NCBI RefSeq assembly: GCF_030272615.1
Contig: NC_081409.1
Span: 246,015,502 to 246,079,501, forward strand
Direction of reading: 5' to 3'
From: Cryptomeria japonica
Taxonomy: Eukaryota; Streptophyta; Pinopsida; Cupressales; Cupressaceae
DNA length: 64,000 bases
Positions 24,200 through 35,700 of the stretch are shown one piece after another. Both the position numbers and the translations under genes were made by a program. Under the pieces are notes generated by a model, which searched no databases, was not told the DNA's origin, and saw only the letters and a list, made by a program, of their open reading frames with translations. How positions within the stretch are numbered: the first letter of the stretch is position 1; every line of letters starts with the position of its first letter.

Positions 24200-24960
24200 T
24201 GATAGATAACTTGATTTGATTTTCAATGTTTCAAGTTTGATATTGATTTGATGTTGATATGGATTTGATATGGATTTGATTTGATATGCACTTGATTTGA
24301 TATGCATTGTTTCAAGTTGATATGAATGGGAAACTTGAGTTGTTTTTCAAGTTGATATGGTTGTGAAACTTGAGTTATTTTTCAAGCTGATATGGATGTG
24401 AAACTTGAGTTGTTTTTCAAGCTTTTATGGTTGTGAAACTTGAGTTGTTTTTCAAGCTGACATGGATTTGATAGATAACTTGATTTGATTTGTGGTGTTT
24501 CAAGTTGAAATGATCTGATATTGATATGGATTGATATGATGTGGAACTTGATTAGAGTTTCAATGTTTCAAGTTGATATGAATGGGAAACTTGAGTTGTT
24601 TTTCAAGTTGATATGGTTGTAAAAATTGAGTTTTTTTTCAAGTTGATATGGATGTGAAACTTGAGTTGTTTTTCAAGCTGACATGGTTGTGAAACTTGAG
24701 TTGTTTTTCAAGCTGATATGGATGTGAAACTTGAGTTGTTTTTCAAGCTAATATGGTTGTGAAACTTGAGTTGTTTTTCAAGCTGATATGGATTTGATAG
24801 ATAACTTGATTTGATTTGCGGTGTTTCAAGTTGAAATGATTTGATATTGATATGGATTTATATGATGTGGAACTTGATTAGAGTTTCAATGTTTCAAGTT
24901 GATATGAATTTGATTTTGATATGAATTTTGATTTGATGAGGAAATTGATATTGGACATGT
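24200..24960 (+). repeat. 36-bp repeats in a higher-order 323-bp unit
   Basis: Units around GTGAAACTTGAGTTGTTTTT alternate with TCAAGCTGATATGGATG-like spacers, about 36 bp per unit. A longer unit starting GATAGATAACTTGATTTGAT recurs at about 24469 and 24792, a period of 323 bp, with an earlier partial copy near 24203. The block lies directly upstream of the PMD reading frame. Confidence 0.75.
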
Positions 24961-25040
24961 TTTGTTTGTGACAGGAGCGGCTTGGGGTTGTGCAGTCGTG
25001 AGAGCGATTTCCGAGATCATGGTCTTTGATACCATGACTG

Positions 25041-26980
25041 ACATAGGTAGATTGGGATATTATTGAGACATGTGGACTATCCTCTTTGTTAGAGATGCCC
25101 TGGTATATCATTAACCAGGGTTTGTTGACAGCTTTGGCTGAGAGGTGGCATAGTGACAGGAACACCTTTCATTTGGCGACAGGTGAGATTATAGTGACAC
25201 CGGAGGATTGCTACTGGATTTTGTGGATTCTCGCAGTAGGTTCTCTTTTTCCATATGAGCAAACCAAGGAGGGTGGCACAGAGGCTCTTTGTTGGATATT
25301 ACAGCATTATATGATTTGTGGATACGAGATCCCCTGGTAGGAGTTCATTGATTTGGATTAGGCTCCTCTATGATCAATGCTGGCAGGATTTATAGGTGGT
25401 TTCTTATGTCCGGACTGTAGGTCAAAGGGACTAGTAGTGGGATGGGGATTGGTTTTCGAGGACATGGTGGCACAGGGTCACCGATTCACATGGGGGTCTG
25501 CTATGTTGGCTCACTTATACAGGGACCTGCATCAGATGGTGTACTTGGGATATGTGAGTCTATCAGTTGGGATTACATTGCTACAAGTGTGGGTGTGGGA
25601 GCATATTCCCATAGCGAGGCCACTTGCAAACAAAGATAAGCATGTTGGGTGTGCTTATGCCTATGGATACAGAGGGATAGTTATCTAGTGTAAGCTGGAC
25701 AAACTAGAGCATTGGAGGTGAGTGCTTGATGATATTGACACGGTCGTCTGGAGACTGTATATGGATTGTGAGGTGTGGGCAGAGGATGGGATGGAGATGC
25801 CTTATGTCTACATGTCTTGGTATTTGATAGGGCAGATGCCATTTATTATTGATATATTTCTGCACAGCCAATTTTTGTGGCAGTATGGACGACAATAGGG
25901 GATACCACAGGCAGCATGCTTGTAAACTCGATGGAGGCAGGATGTGCTAGAGTGGGGACCGACCATTGATAGAGTAGTGACGGTTGAGGAGTTCTTTCAC
26001 CTCGCCGACCAGATCTGGGATTATGCCTATGGGATATTGGATGCAGGTATGACAGAGGAGTTCACAACACTATTTGCGGCTCATGTGGTGGCCAAGATAT
26101 CGGATCCAGTGGAGATGATTCCCACTTTTGATGAGGATGAGGATGAGCAGCCAGAGAGGCTAGGTAGATGTGGAGAGGAGGGAGAGGAGCTGGATAAGGG
26201 AGGTGGGGATGGTGGAGGTGATGACGGTGGAGATGGTGGAGGAGGTGGCCAAGGTTGGCGTGGGGATAGAGGGAGAGGAGATCAAGGGAGGAGAGGAGAT
26301 AGAGGTGAAGTTGGTGGGTAGAGAGGGATAAGGGTTGAGAGGGTAGTGCGGCGGGCCATGGAGGATAGAGGGAGGGGAGGTTTGGCTATTGGAGTTGGTG
26401 GTGATGGGTGAGTGGGGGAGGTGATAGTAGCTGTGGGAGGGACAGATGATTTTAGGCGACCGGCTCAGAGGAGGAGGTCAGATGTTTTACCCCCACCAAC
26501 GTTGAGGATAGGGAGAGGGACAGGGGTACCATGACATAGGTACCCCTCCAGATTCAGATTCCCACTCACTGAGAGGATGCTCAGATCAGATCCTTACAGT
26601 TGTTAGTGCAACATCTGTAGACATAGTTATTGGCGCATCAATGTCAAATTGCTCAACTTACTGCAGAGCGGGATACAGAGAGAGAGCGTTGGGGTCGAGC
26701 AGAGGAGCTTGCAGAGAGTGAAAATAGGTTCCCCAATGCGAGACACACTGAGGGAGATACGACACACTACCATGGTGGTCGAGTACTATAGGTGGTTGTA
26801 TGAGGACCTAGTCCCCAGAGAGTAGAGGGCCCCTAGCTTTAATGCTAGTCGATCATCTCGGAGTCAGTCAGGGTCAAAGAGTAGGGGTGTGACTGGGCCA
26901 CCTCATCAGGACCCACCTGGAGATCCAGGTACTAGGACATCTGCTATGAGACCATCACCCTCAGGAGATAGTCATACCTA
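25041..26980 (+). pseudogene. antisense plant-mobile-domain (PMD) gene in element D
   Basis: One frame runs from about 25041 to 26321, interrupted by stops (for example near 25338, 25686 and 25900). PMD signatures are NTFHLATGEIIVTPEDCYWI (about 25160), GSAMLAHLYRDLHQM (about 25497) and LLQVWVWEHIP (about 25580). After the domain comes an acidic EDEDEQPE patch, then a Gly/Asp-rich run and an Arg/Gly/Asp-rich run (26180-26320). Further on is a Glu/Arg-rich stretch that could form a coiled coil (26640-26730). The gene is antisense to D's gag-pol. Its location matches that of the PMD gene in element A. Its role is unknown; PMD proteins exist in transposons and in plant silencing factors. Confidence 0.75.
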
Positions 26981-28255
26981 AGAGACCTTGTCTCTATTGT
27001 ATTTTGATCATTTGTTGTATTTTGGGACAGACATGACATTTTTTGTATACGTGATCATTTTTGAGAGTTTTCTTTGATCCACATGTGATGTGTTTGATGA
27101 ATGATGCTTTATATATGATCTTGATGATTCTATGATGATATTGCAATGCTTAGATAGATGTATGATAATGATAATGATGTGAGATGTATCTTGAAAATGA
27201 GATGTATGAGAATGATATGCAACTATTTATAAAATGATATGCAAATAATTGTAAAATGATATGCAACTAATTGTAAAATGATATGCAACTAATTGATCAT
27301 CCTCATTCTTTCGTTTGTCATTCTTGTATAGTCACATGTTTTTGCTTTCTTTGTGTTTATCATCATTGAGCATTGATTTGTTGGGATATGTTGAAAATTT
27401 GTACAAGCATAATGGTAGAATTGAACCATAATGACTTAAGAAAAATTTACATACTTTTTGATTTTGCAAGATGGCACAAGCATCAAGGTATAATTGAACC
27501 AAGATGACCTAAGTGTGGCTTGCATATAAACAGACAATATTAAACCAATTGTATGCACAAATTGGAACCATGTCTTCAGTGATATGCTTTGAATCACATC
27601 TTGAGACAAATATTTGCACCATACAAGTGATCGCCTCATAGACAGAAAACCAAAAAAATATTGGAGTCCCAATTACTTTCTCTAGTTCGATGCCTTGTTG
27701 AGAAAATTTAAAGGATCCAATAGTTCAAAAAAAGTTCAAGTGCAAAATAGTCAAAACTTCATGCAAGATGTAAACATTTTATACTTTATAAAATCATCCA
27801 TCCTGTGTTGTGAATCTATTAAGTGTATCAATGTTTTGTTCTCATGATTGTTTGTTTGGTTTGCTGGAAATGATGATCTTAGTCTACTGTAATTTTGACT
27901 TAGGACGGAATGTTGATCAATGTTGCCCCTAGCTAAATTTACCTCCTGAGGTGGATATGTACAGTGATTACCAAGCCATGGTGGGATACGATGAAATGAT
28001 ATTCGGATAAACTAGGAAAGTGACTACGCTAAGTATATCCTAGATGATGTTATTTTGATAAAGTGTTGGGCGATGGTCGTTAGTGTTGGATTGTGGATAT
28101 AAAAGCTCTTTAGTATAGATAGATAGAGGAGTTGTCCTCTCACAATAGCGCTTGTTGCCAGGTTCTCACCAGTTGTTTTTATTGTACCTTTTTATTTGCT
28201 TTTTCTGATTTTTTGTTTTTTATGTGATTTTTTATTTTTCCATGCATTAAACTGC
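26981..28255. other. non-coding spacer of element D with 22-bp repeat and A-rich tract
   Basis: Lies between the end of the PMD gene and the end of integrase. It holds four 22-bp tandem units of the type AATGATATGCAACTAATTGT (27211-27297). It ends with a stretch (28185-28250) that is A-rich on the minus strand, just after the integrase stop, matching the A-rich tract in A. No supportable reading frame. Confidence 0.6.
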
Positions 28256-29499
28256 TCAAGAATAGTATTTATTCAAGTGGATGTTGTTAGTTGGTTCGTC
28301 GATCACATATCCTTTTGAAGTTGTTAGCTGATAGGTGCCTGATCCATAGGCTGATATGATGACATAGCGACCCAACCAGTTAGGTTCAAATTTCCCTTTC
28401 TTTTCCCAATCATGTTGATTTCTGGGATTTTCTTTGAGTACTAGATCACCAATTTTAAAAAGCCGAGGGATGACCTTGTGATTATAGCTTTGGCACATGC
28501 GTTGCTGATATGATTTTAGGTGAGTATAGGCATGTTGTCACTTTTTATCTAGAAGTTCTAGCTCTTGCAGTCGGTTGACTTGATACTCTTCATCCGGAAT
28601 GAGGCCTTTCAAAGATACTCTAAGAGATGGGATTTCTACCTCCAGGGGTAAAATTGCTTCTGATCCATACACCAATGAATATGGCGTAGCCCCTGTAGGT
28701 GTGTGGATGCTAGTTCTGTATGCCCAAAGTGCTTGATTGAGTTGCACGTGCCAATCTTTTCCTACATCATTCACTGTTTTCTTGAGGATTTTCAATATTG
28801 TTTTGTTGGAAGGTTCGGCTTGACCATTCCCCTTTGGGTAGTAAGGTGTAGAGAAATGATGTTGGATCTTGAATCATTCACATAGTCCTCGCACATCCTA
28901 GTTTTTGAAAGGTCGTCCATTATCTATGATGATGGAACTTGGAATGCCATATCTGCATATCAGATAATTAAGAATGAAAGAAGCAATTTGTTTTCCAGTT
29001 ACCGTGGTCATGGGGACCACTTCAATCCATTTGGTAAAATATTATGTTGCAGTGATAATGAACTTATGTCCATTTGAAGATGAAGGTTTTATTTTACCCA
29101 CTAAGTCTTGTCCCCACTGGCAAAAAGGCCAGGATGTTGTGAATGGTTGTAGTTCCTGTGCTGGTGCATGTATAAGATTGCCATGGATTTGGCATTTAGG
29201 ACATTTCTTTGCAAAATGATAAGAATCCTTTTTCATTGTCGGCCAGTAATATCCCATTCGTAGAAGTTTTTTAGAAAGAGTAGGACCAATTGAATGTGTG
29301 CCATAGATACCTTTGTGAAGCTCGTGTAAAGTAGAGTCAGATTCATTACGATCAAGGCAACGAAGAAGAGTACCATCTAGACCTCTACGGTACAAAGTAT
29401 CAACAGTGAGAGTATAACGGGCGGCTTGCCGGATAAAGTTGCATTTTTGGTTTTGAGACAGGTGAATGGGTAGGGTATTGGTTTTGAGATAGTCATATA
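28256..29499 (-). pseudogene. int: integrase of element D
   Basis: The zinc-binding region (LHKGIYGTHSIG ... KKCPKCQ, about 29326-29189) is the HHCC-type fold. The core begins near 29150 with WGQDLVG (first catalytic Asp), then IIIDNGRPF (second Asp, about 28935) and NGQAEPSNK (catalytic Glu, about 28810). The C-terminal part with KFEPNWLGRYVI runs to the stop at 28256. In-frame stops break the reading near 29042, 28895, 28870 and 28538. All three catalytic positions are kept, in contrast to A. Confidence 0.85.
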
Positions 29500-30058
29500 T
29501 TATTCTATATAATGGAGAGTCTGAACTAGTTAGGGCATAGATAACATGGGATGCAGAATGGTCATAGGCTAGGGAGAACAGTTGCTCTACCAGAAACTTG
29601 TAACGACTCTGTTGTTCTGGAATTTGTAGCAGTGAAGCAATAGTAGCCATTGCATTAGCTTCTCTATTGTCCAACCTTGGTATTTGTTCGAAGGTGATGT
29701 GTACAAAATATTGTTTGAAATCATCCAGCATTCGTTTGTATGGTAGCAGCTTGTCATCGTTCATCTGATAGTCATTGTTGATCTGATTGATGACTAGTTG
29801 TGAATCTCCATATACTTTTGATTCTATGATTCTCCATTCCATGACCATTTTGATCCCTATAACCAGTGCCTCATATTCAGCAATGTTATTTGTGCATGGA
29901 AACATGAGCCTATATGATCTTGGCATGGTGTGTCCGTCAAGATTGATGAACAAAATACCAACACCTGAGCCATGTTGAGTGTAGGAACCATCAAAGTATA
30001 GGGTCCATTGCTTGGTGGAAATATCAAGAACATCCCTATCTAGAAATTCAATCTCCAT
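29500..30058 (-). pseudogene. second (plant-type) RNase H and linker of element D
   Basis: Open from 30058 within a 338-codon stretch that continues into integrase. Catalytic features are TLYFDGSYTQHGSGVG (Asp), CTNNIAEYEAL (Glu), VYGDSQLVINQIN (Asp) and, at the end, PRLDNREANAMA (the last acidic residue/helix). This is a well-preserved domain. In D it lies after RT and the first RNase H, the usual Tat order and the reverse of element C. Confidence 0.85.
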
Positions 30059-30620
30059 TGGTTGTTTATTTGTTAATGGTGCATTGGATAATTGATCTGA
30101 AATTACCTATCCTTTGATAGCTCGTCGCTCTGTGTAGTGGATATCAAATTCACTGAGAATCATTACCCATTTAGCCAATCTGCTAGTGAGAGCTACTTTG
30201 TCGAGTATGTACTTTAGAGGGTCAATTTTTGCTACTAGCTTGATTGTATGAGCTAGCATGTAGTGTCAAAACTTTTGAGAAGCAAATACCACTGTTAGAC
30301 AAGCCTTCTCAATGAATGTATAATTGAGCTCATATCCATTCAAAGTTCTATTGATGTAATAGATAGCTCGTTCCTTTCCCTCTTGATTTTCTTGTGCTAA
30401 TAGTGCCCCCAGTGATATGTCTGTTGTTGATATGTAGAGAATAAGTGGCTTCCCTACTATGGGTGGTACTAGAACCGATAGGTTTATTAGATATTGCTTG
30501 ATTTGGCAGAATGATTCTCTACATTTGGCCTCCCATCTGAATGGTACATTCTTATGTAGCAAATGATTGAATGGTAGACTTTTATTTGCTAGTTGAGCAA
30601 TGAAACGCCTGATTGACTGG
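30059..30620 (-). pseudogene. gypsy-type RNase H of element D
   Basis: Contains the FNHLLHKNVPFRW block, PLILYISTTDISLGALLAQE (first catalytic Asp area) and AIYYINRTLNGYELNY, followed by the KIDPLKYILDKVAL segment. Stops occur near 30265 and 30100. It follows RT directly. Confidence 0.8.
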
Positions 30621-31544
30621 AGTCATCCTTGCAAGGATCTGAGTTGACTGATGTTCTTAGTTGGTGGCATCTCCATGATGGCTTGGACCTTTGCTGGATC
30701 TACTTCAATGCCCTTTTTTGAGACTATGTAGCCCAATAATTTGCCTGATGTAACCCCAAAGACACTTCTTAGGGTTGAGCCTGACTTGAAATTTTTCCAA
30801 TCTGTCAAAAATCTTGTCTAAGATGCTTAGATGTTCTGCTCGGGTAAATGACTTAGCTAGTAAATCATCCACATAGTCCTCCATGAAGGTATGCATCATG
30901 TCATGAAAGATTATTATCATTTCTCATTGATAAGTTGCCCCAACATTCTTTAAGCCAAAAGGCATGACATTCCAATAGTATGTTCCCCAAGGATAGGTAA
31001 ATGTTGTTTTATCTTTATCCTCTGGAGCTATCTGGATTTGATTATAGCCAGAAAAATCGTCCATTAGTGATAGCATTGCATGGCCTGCTGTGAGGTCTAC
31101 AATTATGTCAATACTAGGCAAAGGAAAGTCATCCTTTGGACAGGCTTTGTTGACATCTCTAAAATCGGTGCATATCCTGATGCTGCCATCTGGTTTTGAA
31201 ACTGGCACAATGTTGGAAATCCATTTAGCATAGTTGATAGGTCAAATAAATCTGGCATCTAATAGTTTCTTTAGCTCAGCTTTGACCATGAGTCCTACAT
31301 GTGGATTCATCTTTCTCAATGTTTGTTTAACTGGCTTGGCTCATGGAGCAATGGACAAGTGATGCATGATTAAGTGTGGATCAATCCTGGGCATATCTAC
31401 GTATGACCAAGCAAAATTGATTTGTTTTTCTTTGAAGAAGTGGATAAACTCTGATTCTTCTTTCCCTGTTAGAGATTCCGCTAGGTGTATGTTTTTGGCT
31501 GCTTCTGGTGTACCAATGTTGATTGATTGAGTAGGCTCAATCAA
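30621..31544 (-). pseudogene. pol: reverse transcriptase of element D
   Basis: A pre-RT segment (31544-31341, INFAWSYVDMPRIDP) leads into RT. Motifs are VPVSKPDGSIRICTDFRDVN, MDDFSGYNQI, VMPFGLKNVGATYQ and the catalytic YVDDLLAKS at about 30868-30840, so the aspartate pair is intact. The thumb segment with GVTSGKLLGYIVSK is at about 30750. Stops lie near 31340, 31245, 30923 and 30622, and a frameshift occurs near 30785. Confidence 0.85.
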
Positions 31545-32633
31545 TATGGGTGATTGCTTCTAATAGTGTTCAAGAAGAGTGTCAAGTCGCCCATCTTTAG
31601 GTGCCTTAAAAGGGTTTTCACCTGCAGATGTGCCCTTTATTTTTACTTTTTTGTGATCCAGTGTTGCCATTGACTGGTTTTCAGTAATAGATCCTTTATT
31701 TCATTCATTTTTGTGACTGAGAGACTTGGCACTCCCCTATTTGCAGATGTTGTTACTTTTCTTACTAGTAGAGTCTGTTTCTAGGTTGACGGTACATAAG
31801 GAATGGATAATAGACTCATCATTTGGGAAAATTGGTATGTCATGATTTTCAGGTTCATCCTTGTCTATGAGGTCATGAAAGATAAGTGGTAAAGAGTCAT
31901 TGGGTGGGTCGAGTTCAGCTGCTGTAAGTGTTAGGATAGAGGTATCATCATGGTTGGCCGAGATATTAAATGAGTTAATGATTTTGTCGAGGTCTTTGAT
32001 GGTATCATCTTCTGTGTAGACTTTCTCGTAATGTTGCTGCTCGTTTTCCTTGGTGTCATAGATATTCTGTGGACCAAATTCAAGTAGTCTAGGTTATGTG
32101 CCTTATTCTTCTTGAGAAATGGGTGTATGATTGTCATTTGCAGCAATATCTTCAATAACATTGGAACAATTGCCCCATTCATATTCATTTGAATCAGTCT
32201 TGGAGGTATTATCCCAGATTCTTGTATTGTTGTGGATTGGTATGTTGTAGGGTGAAAACAGGTCCTTGATGATTGATACAAGTATGATAGTTTTCTCTGA
32301 TTCTGTATCAGATCCTGCTTCTACTCTTTGCATTTGCTCATATACTATCTCTTCTCGAGGAGGAATGATGTTATCAGGGGGTGATTCTTCTTTTTTTGAA
32401 ACCAGTTCTTGAACATGATGTACTTCTGCACAAGGTGCTCCTTTCTTTTGAATGACTAATGTTTCTTGGTGTTTCTCTCTTTCCTGGTATTCACATTCCT
32501 TGCATATTGCTTTTGCTGATTCAAATAGTGCTTCCTGCCATGAGTCCTCTTTGTATTTCTTCTTTGCTTTCCACTGAGGTTTTTGGTATTTGCTTGGTGT
32601 CTTCTTTGGTGGTAGAGTGTGTTCATAGCCCAA
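31545..32633 (-). pseudogene. acidic linker between G-patch and RT in element D
   Basis: A 176-codon open stretch (32633-32103), Lys/Glu-rich (KKTPSKYQKPQWKAKKKYK near the start, then several Glu-rich patches), with a Cys pair near residue 55. It is followed by a frame change and weaker reading to 31545. No catalytic domain recognised. Family members have a similar variable spacer here. Confidence 0.5.
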
Positions 32634-33190
32634 TCATATTTTGTCTTTACAAAATTATGAAGGAGGATCTAATGGTTCTGTAACACCTTCTTTACGCTTG
32701 CCAATCAGTCCTTTGGCATTGTATCCCATCTATTGCATGATTAGGTAGCCTTTTCCATATAGTTGTGTTGGTATAGCTACTTCCATAGCAGCTGCTCTGT
32801 CTTCTTCCTCATCCTTGTATAGCCAACTCATAATGTCCTTTTCCTCTGATTCATGTGCTAGTGTGCCTAGTTGGATAAATTTGCCATCAAACTTGGTGAT
32901 GGGTTGTGTTGCTTGATGTATTGATGCCGAAGGTAGCCTATGAGATTTAGGCAATACTGGCAAGTTGATTAAACACAAGGGTTCCAAAGAGTACTCTCTC
33001 ATGCCTTGTTCTTTGATTTTCATCTTCTGTTTGAAATCCATAGATAAAGATTTAGGCTTTTCTTGCTGAAGATCTGGTGTTGAGGAAATTTGTTTTTCTC
33101 TATTATGCAGAACCAAACTGTCTTGGGCTACCCCCATAGCATTACAATGTTGAAAACTGTTATGATCTACTGATATAGAAATCTACTGTC
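32634..33190 (-). pseudogene. post-protease and G-patch region of element D
   Basis: From 33137 a 135-codon frame with a DIMSWLYKDEEED segment (A has the similar TSWLYREEDEE) runs into a G-patch: GKGYLIMQ, a stop, then MGYNAKGLIGKRKEG. This is the same domain position as in A. Confidence 0.6.
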
Positions 33191-33329
33191 CATTGTAGGG
33201 GAACTTAACACACTGGTGATAATTTGAGGGTACTGCTTGCATTTCATGTATCCAAGGTCGACCCAATACAATATTGTATGTGAGGTCTATGTCTAGGACT
33301 TGGTACATAGTGTCCTTTTGTATTGGTCC
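33191..33329 (-). pseudogene. pro: C-terminal part of element D protease (right of insert E)
   Basis: Continues the reading that stops at the E insertion. It has YQVLDIDLTYNIVLGRPWIH and then HQCVKFPYNGQ, the C-terminal protease signatures. The other half is at 41099-41397. The five bases GGTCC (33325-33329) are duplicated on the other side of E. Confidence 0.75.
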
Positions 33330-34527
33330 TGTAGCGTCCTAAAATTGCGACACTTGCAATTTCGACTGCATTTTGGTCTTCACGAAGGCGACGCAACACG
33401 CAACCTGAATGGAGACCCCAAAACTTGCTCACGACACCAAAAACTGCATTTTTCAAGCACCCTGGCCTGAACCTCCTTGCACCCCGCTGTCCCGGAGGTG
33501 GGACCAGAGCGCCCAGCGCCCTGGTCCCTGGGTCCTATTTTGGGCCCGGTTTCCTAAGTGATATCGGGTCTTTTTGATTGCAATTTGGAAATATACTTCC
33601 CTGGTCGGCCTAAGGTCGGGAAAATCAGTCTATCAGCCCTAATTGACAAGTATATAAACTACATTTTCCTCTTTCATTCGATATGAGGGAAAAGGCGTGG
33701 AAACTATACTCAAGCATTCAAGCATTCAAGAAATCAATCATTTCAAGTCTCCATTCAAGGCTAAGTGTTGCATTCAAGACAAGGATTCAACCATTGAAGA
33801 GGAGATCACTTACTACATGCTACATACAACATACTACATACTACAACATACAACATCTAAACCTTTGCACATAAGGATACCAACATCCTTAGAACAAGGT
33901 ATTAGTACTTGTTTACATTACAGTCATTTACATTTACAGCTCTTGCTCATTTCTTGGTTAATTCCAAAACCGGGGTTTGACCTAAAGGCAAACCCCTAAT
34001 CCCTAACCCCCCAATCGTCTTCGCTTTTCTGTGTGTAGGTTGCAGGTACGCGGCTGAAATTGAAGATCTGGGATCCTTGTGCAGAGACGAACCGATCCCC
34101 CTTCGTTTGACAAATTTTTCGGAGGACCGTGGCGCCGGGCGCCATCGTCCCGACAACTTTTGCTCAAATTTGCAGGACAGTGTCGTATCGACATTTTACT
34201 ACTAATTCCAGGTCCGCAGCTTCATCCTATAACCCGAACTCAATTTATAAGCGAATCTTTATGACTTTCTATGCATGCTTAGCTTAATTCTTCTATGCAC
34301 ATTCTTTACAAAAGAGGGTAGCCTTGCTTTCCTAACCCTTGAAATCCATTTAGCATCTAATCTTACATTATGTGGGATTGGATCTTATGAGTTTCAACCC
34401 CTCTTTTGAATGTAAAGTCTTCCCCCTAAGTGAAAACCCATCGAATCCTAGCGAACCTCCCTTCTCTCTCTTCGGAGTCGGAAGAGGGGAGAACAACTAG
34501 GGTTCGACCGTGATTTTCCGCTTTACA
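33330..34527 (+). repeat. 5' LTR of element E
   Basis: 1,198 bp, begins TGTAGCGTCCTAAAATTGCG and ends CTTTACA. Promoter element TATATAAAC at 33651-33659. It contains a hairpin-forming GC-rich stretch in U3 (33500-33528) and another in U5 (34124-34150). CATTCAAG and ACATACTACA words recur downstream of the TATA element. Confidence 0.92.
33500..33528 (+). repeat. GC-rich hairpin in U3 of E (5' LTR)
   Basis: Arms GGGACCA and TGGTCCC enclose GCGC, CCA, GCGC, giving a stem with a small internal loop. The 3' LTR carries this hairpin at 40040-40068 and a second one directly after it (40072-40098). Confidence 0.7.
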
Positions 34528-34530
34528 TTT

Positions 34531-34550
34531 TGGTGAACCCGACGTGAACA
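34531..34550 (+). promoter_or_regulatory. primer-binding site of element E
   Basis: TGGTGAACCCGACGTGAACA lies three bases after the 5' LTR end, in the standard position for tRNA priming. The tRNA species was not assigned. Confidence 0.75.
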
Positions 34551-35700
34551 TCCTTTCTAATTTTTCATGCTTAGATCTGAAAAGTTGATTACATTTCCAT
34601 GTTTGATCTTTTGCAAAATTTTAGAGGTGATTGCATAAAAACCCTAAATTTTCTTTTTGAACATTGAACTTGCGAAATGTTTAATTGTTAATGCTTGCTT
34701 CAGATCTGCTTTTCTATTACAAATTATCAATTCATGTCTGTACTTTAATTTTGGAAATTAAGTGGTTAAAAGTCAAAACCCTAATTTTTGAAACCCTCTT
34801 GATTCAACCTTTGTCCGACAATTTCACTGATCAAAACATCTCCAAATCAGCTATAACTTTGGATTCTGCAATAAAATCACATTATCCTTCATCCCTGAAA
34901 ATTTGGAAAAAAGTTGCGAGGACCGTGTTGCACTCCGAGCGCCATCGTCCCTGACATTTTTTCCGAAATTTAGGGAGCGACATCTTACTGTGTTTTTCTG
35001 CTAAAATCCAGAATTTTGGCTGATTTTATCAATTATAACACCTTCAAAATTACAGTCAAAGTTGGTCTTGCGATTGCTTGGTCTAAGGCTCCTAATCATT
35101 CAAAAATTGTCGAAATTCAAATTTTGTGTCAAAATTGCGTTTTTATTATCATAAATCTGAAAAGTGTGTCTACATTCATTCGAAATTTCAGTGCTTTATT
35201 CAAATTCTTGCAATTTATGACTTTTGAAATTAAGTGCTTAATTACAACAACTTTGATTTCCGCTTTCAAAATTGAATTTTGCGTGAAATTGAGTCAATTT
35301 TTAATTTTCAAAATTTGCATTGCTTTTGACATTCCCTCTAAAATCATAAAATTCAAAATTTTAGTTTCCCTCTCTTTTTCAAAATTCAAATTTTGCATTT
35401 TTCGACAATCTTGATAGGGTTCAATTTTGAGATTGCAACTTTAATTTGGCCTATCTACAGATCGTAAAATCCCTCAATTTTTTCAGATTAGCTCTAAAAT
35501 CATCATACCTTTCATCCCTGCAAATTTCGAAAAAAGTTGCAAGGACCGTGTTGCACTCCGAGCGCCACGGTCCTGGACATTTTTTCCGAAATTTCGGGAG
35601 ACTGTTGTGATTGTATTTAACAGCTTAAATCTGGAAGATTGGCTGGTTTTACTGAAAATTGCTACCTCTAAGATCAAAATCTTTTCTCTCTCTCTAGTGC
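34551..35700 (+). other. leader of element E with a duplicated hairpin segment
   Basis: A 1.15-kb untranslated leader. A segment of about 130 bp is present twice (about 34845-34980 and 35475-35600). Each copy contains AGGACCGTGTTGCACTCCGA followed by GCGCCA and a GTCC arm. In the second copy, AGGACCGTG (35542-35550) pairs perfectly with CACGGTCCT (35566-35574). A similar hairpin is in the LTR (34124-34150). This is a candidate packaging or dimerisation region. Confidence 0.65.

Noticed and set aside
23590-24960. CRISPR-like array of repeats and spacers
   Set aside because: Plant nuclear retroelement context, the repeat is only 8-11 bp and degenerate, spacers are irregular, and there are no cas-type genes.
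25944-26321. Gly/Arg/Asp-rich frame as a separate host gene
   Set aside because: It is in the same frame as the PMD domain just upstream and forms its low-complexity tail.
33683-34264. Small frames inside both LTRs of E as genes
   Set aside because: They appear identically in both LTRs (also 40254-40835), overlap the promoter/R region, and lack family features.
34685-35414. Open frames in the leader of element E
   Set aside because: AT-rich leader with no domain features. They precede the real gag start and are not shared with other elements here.
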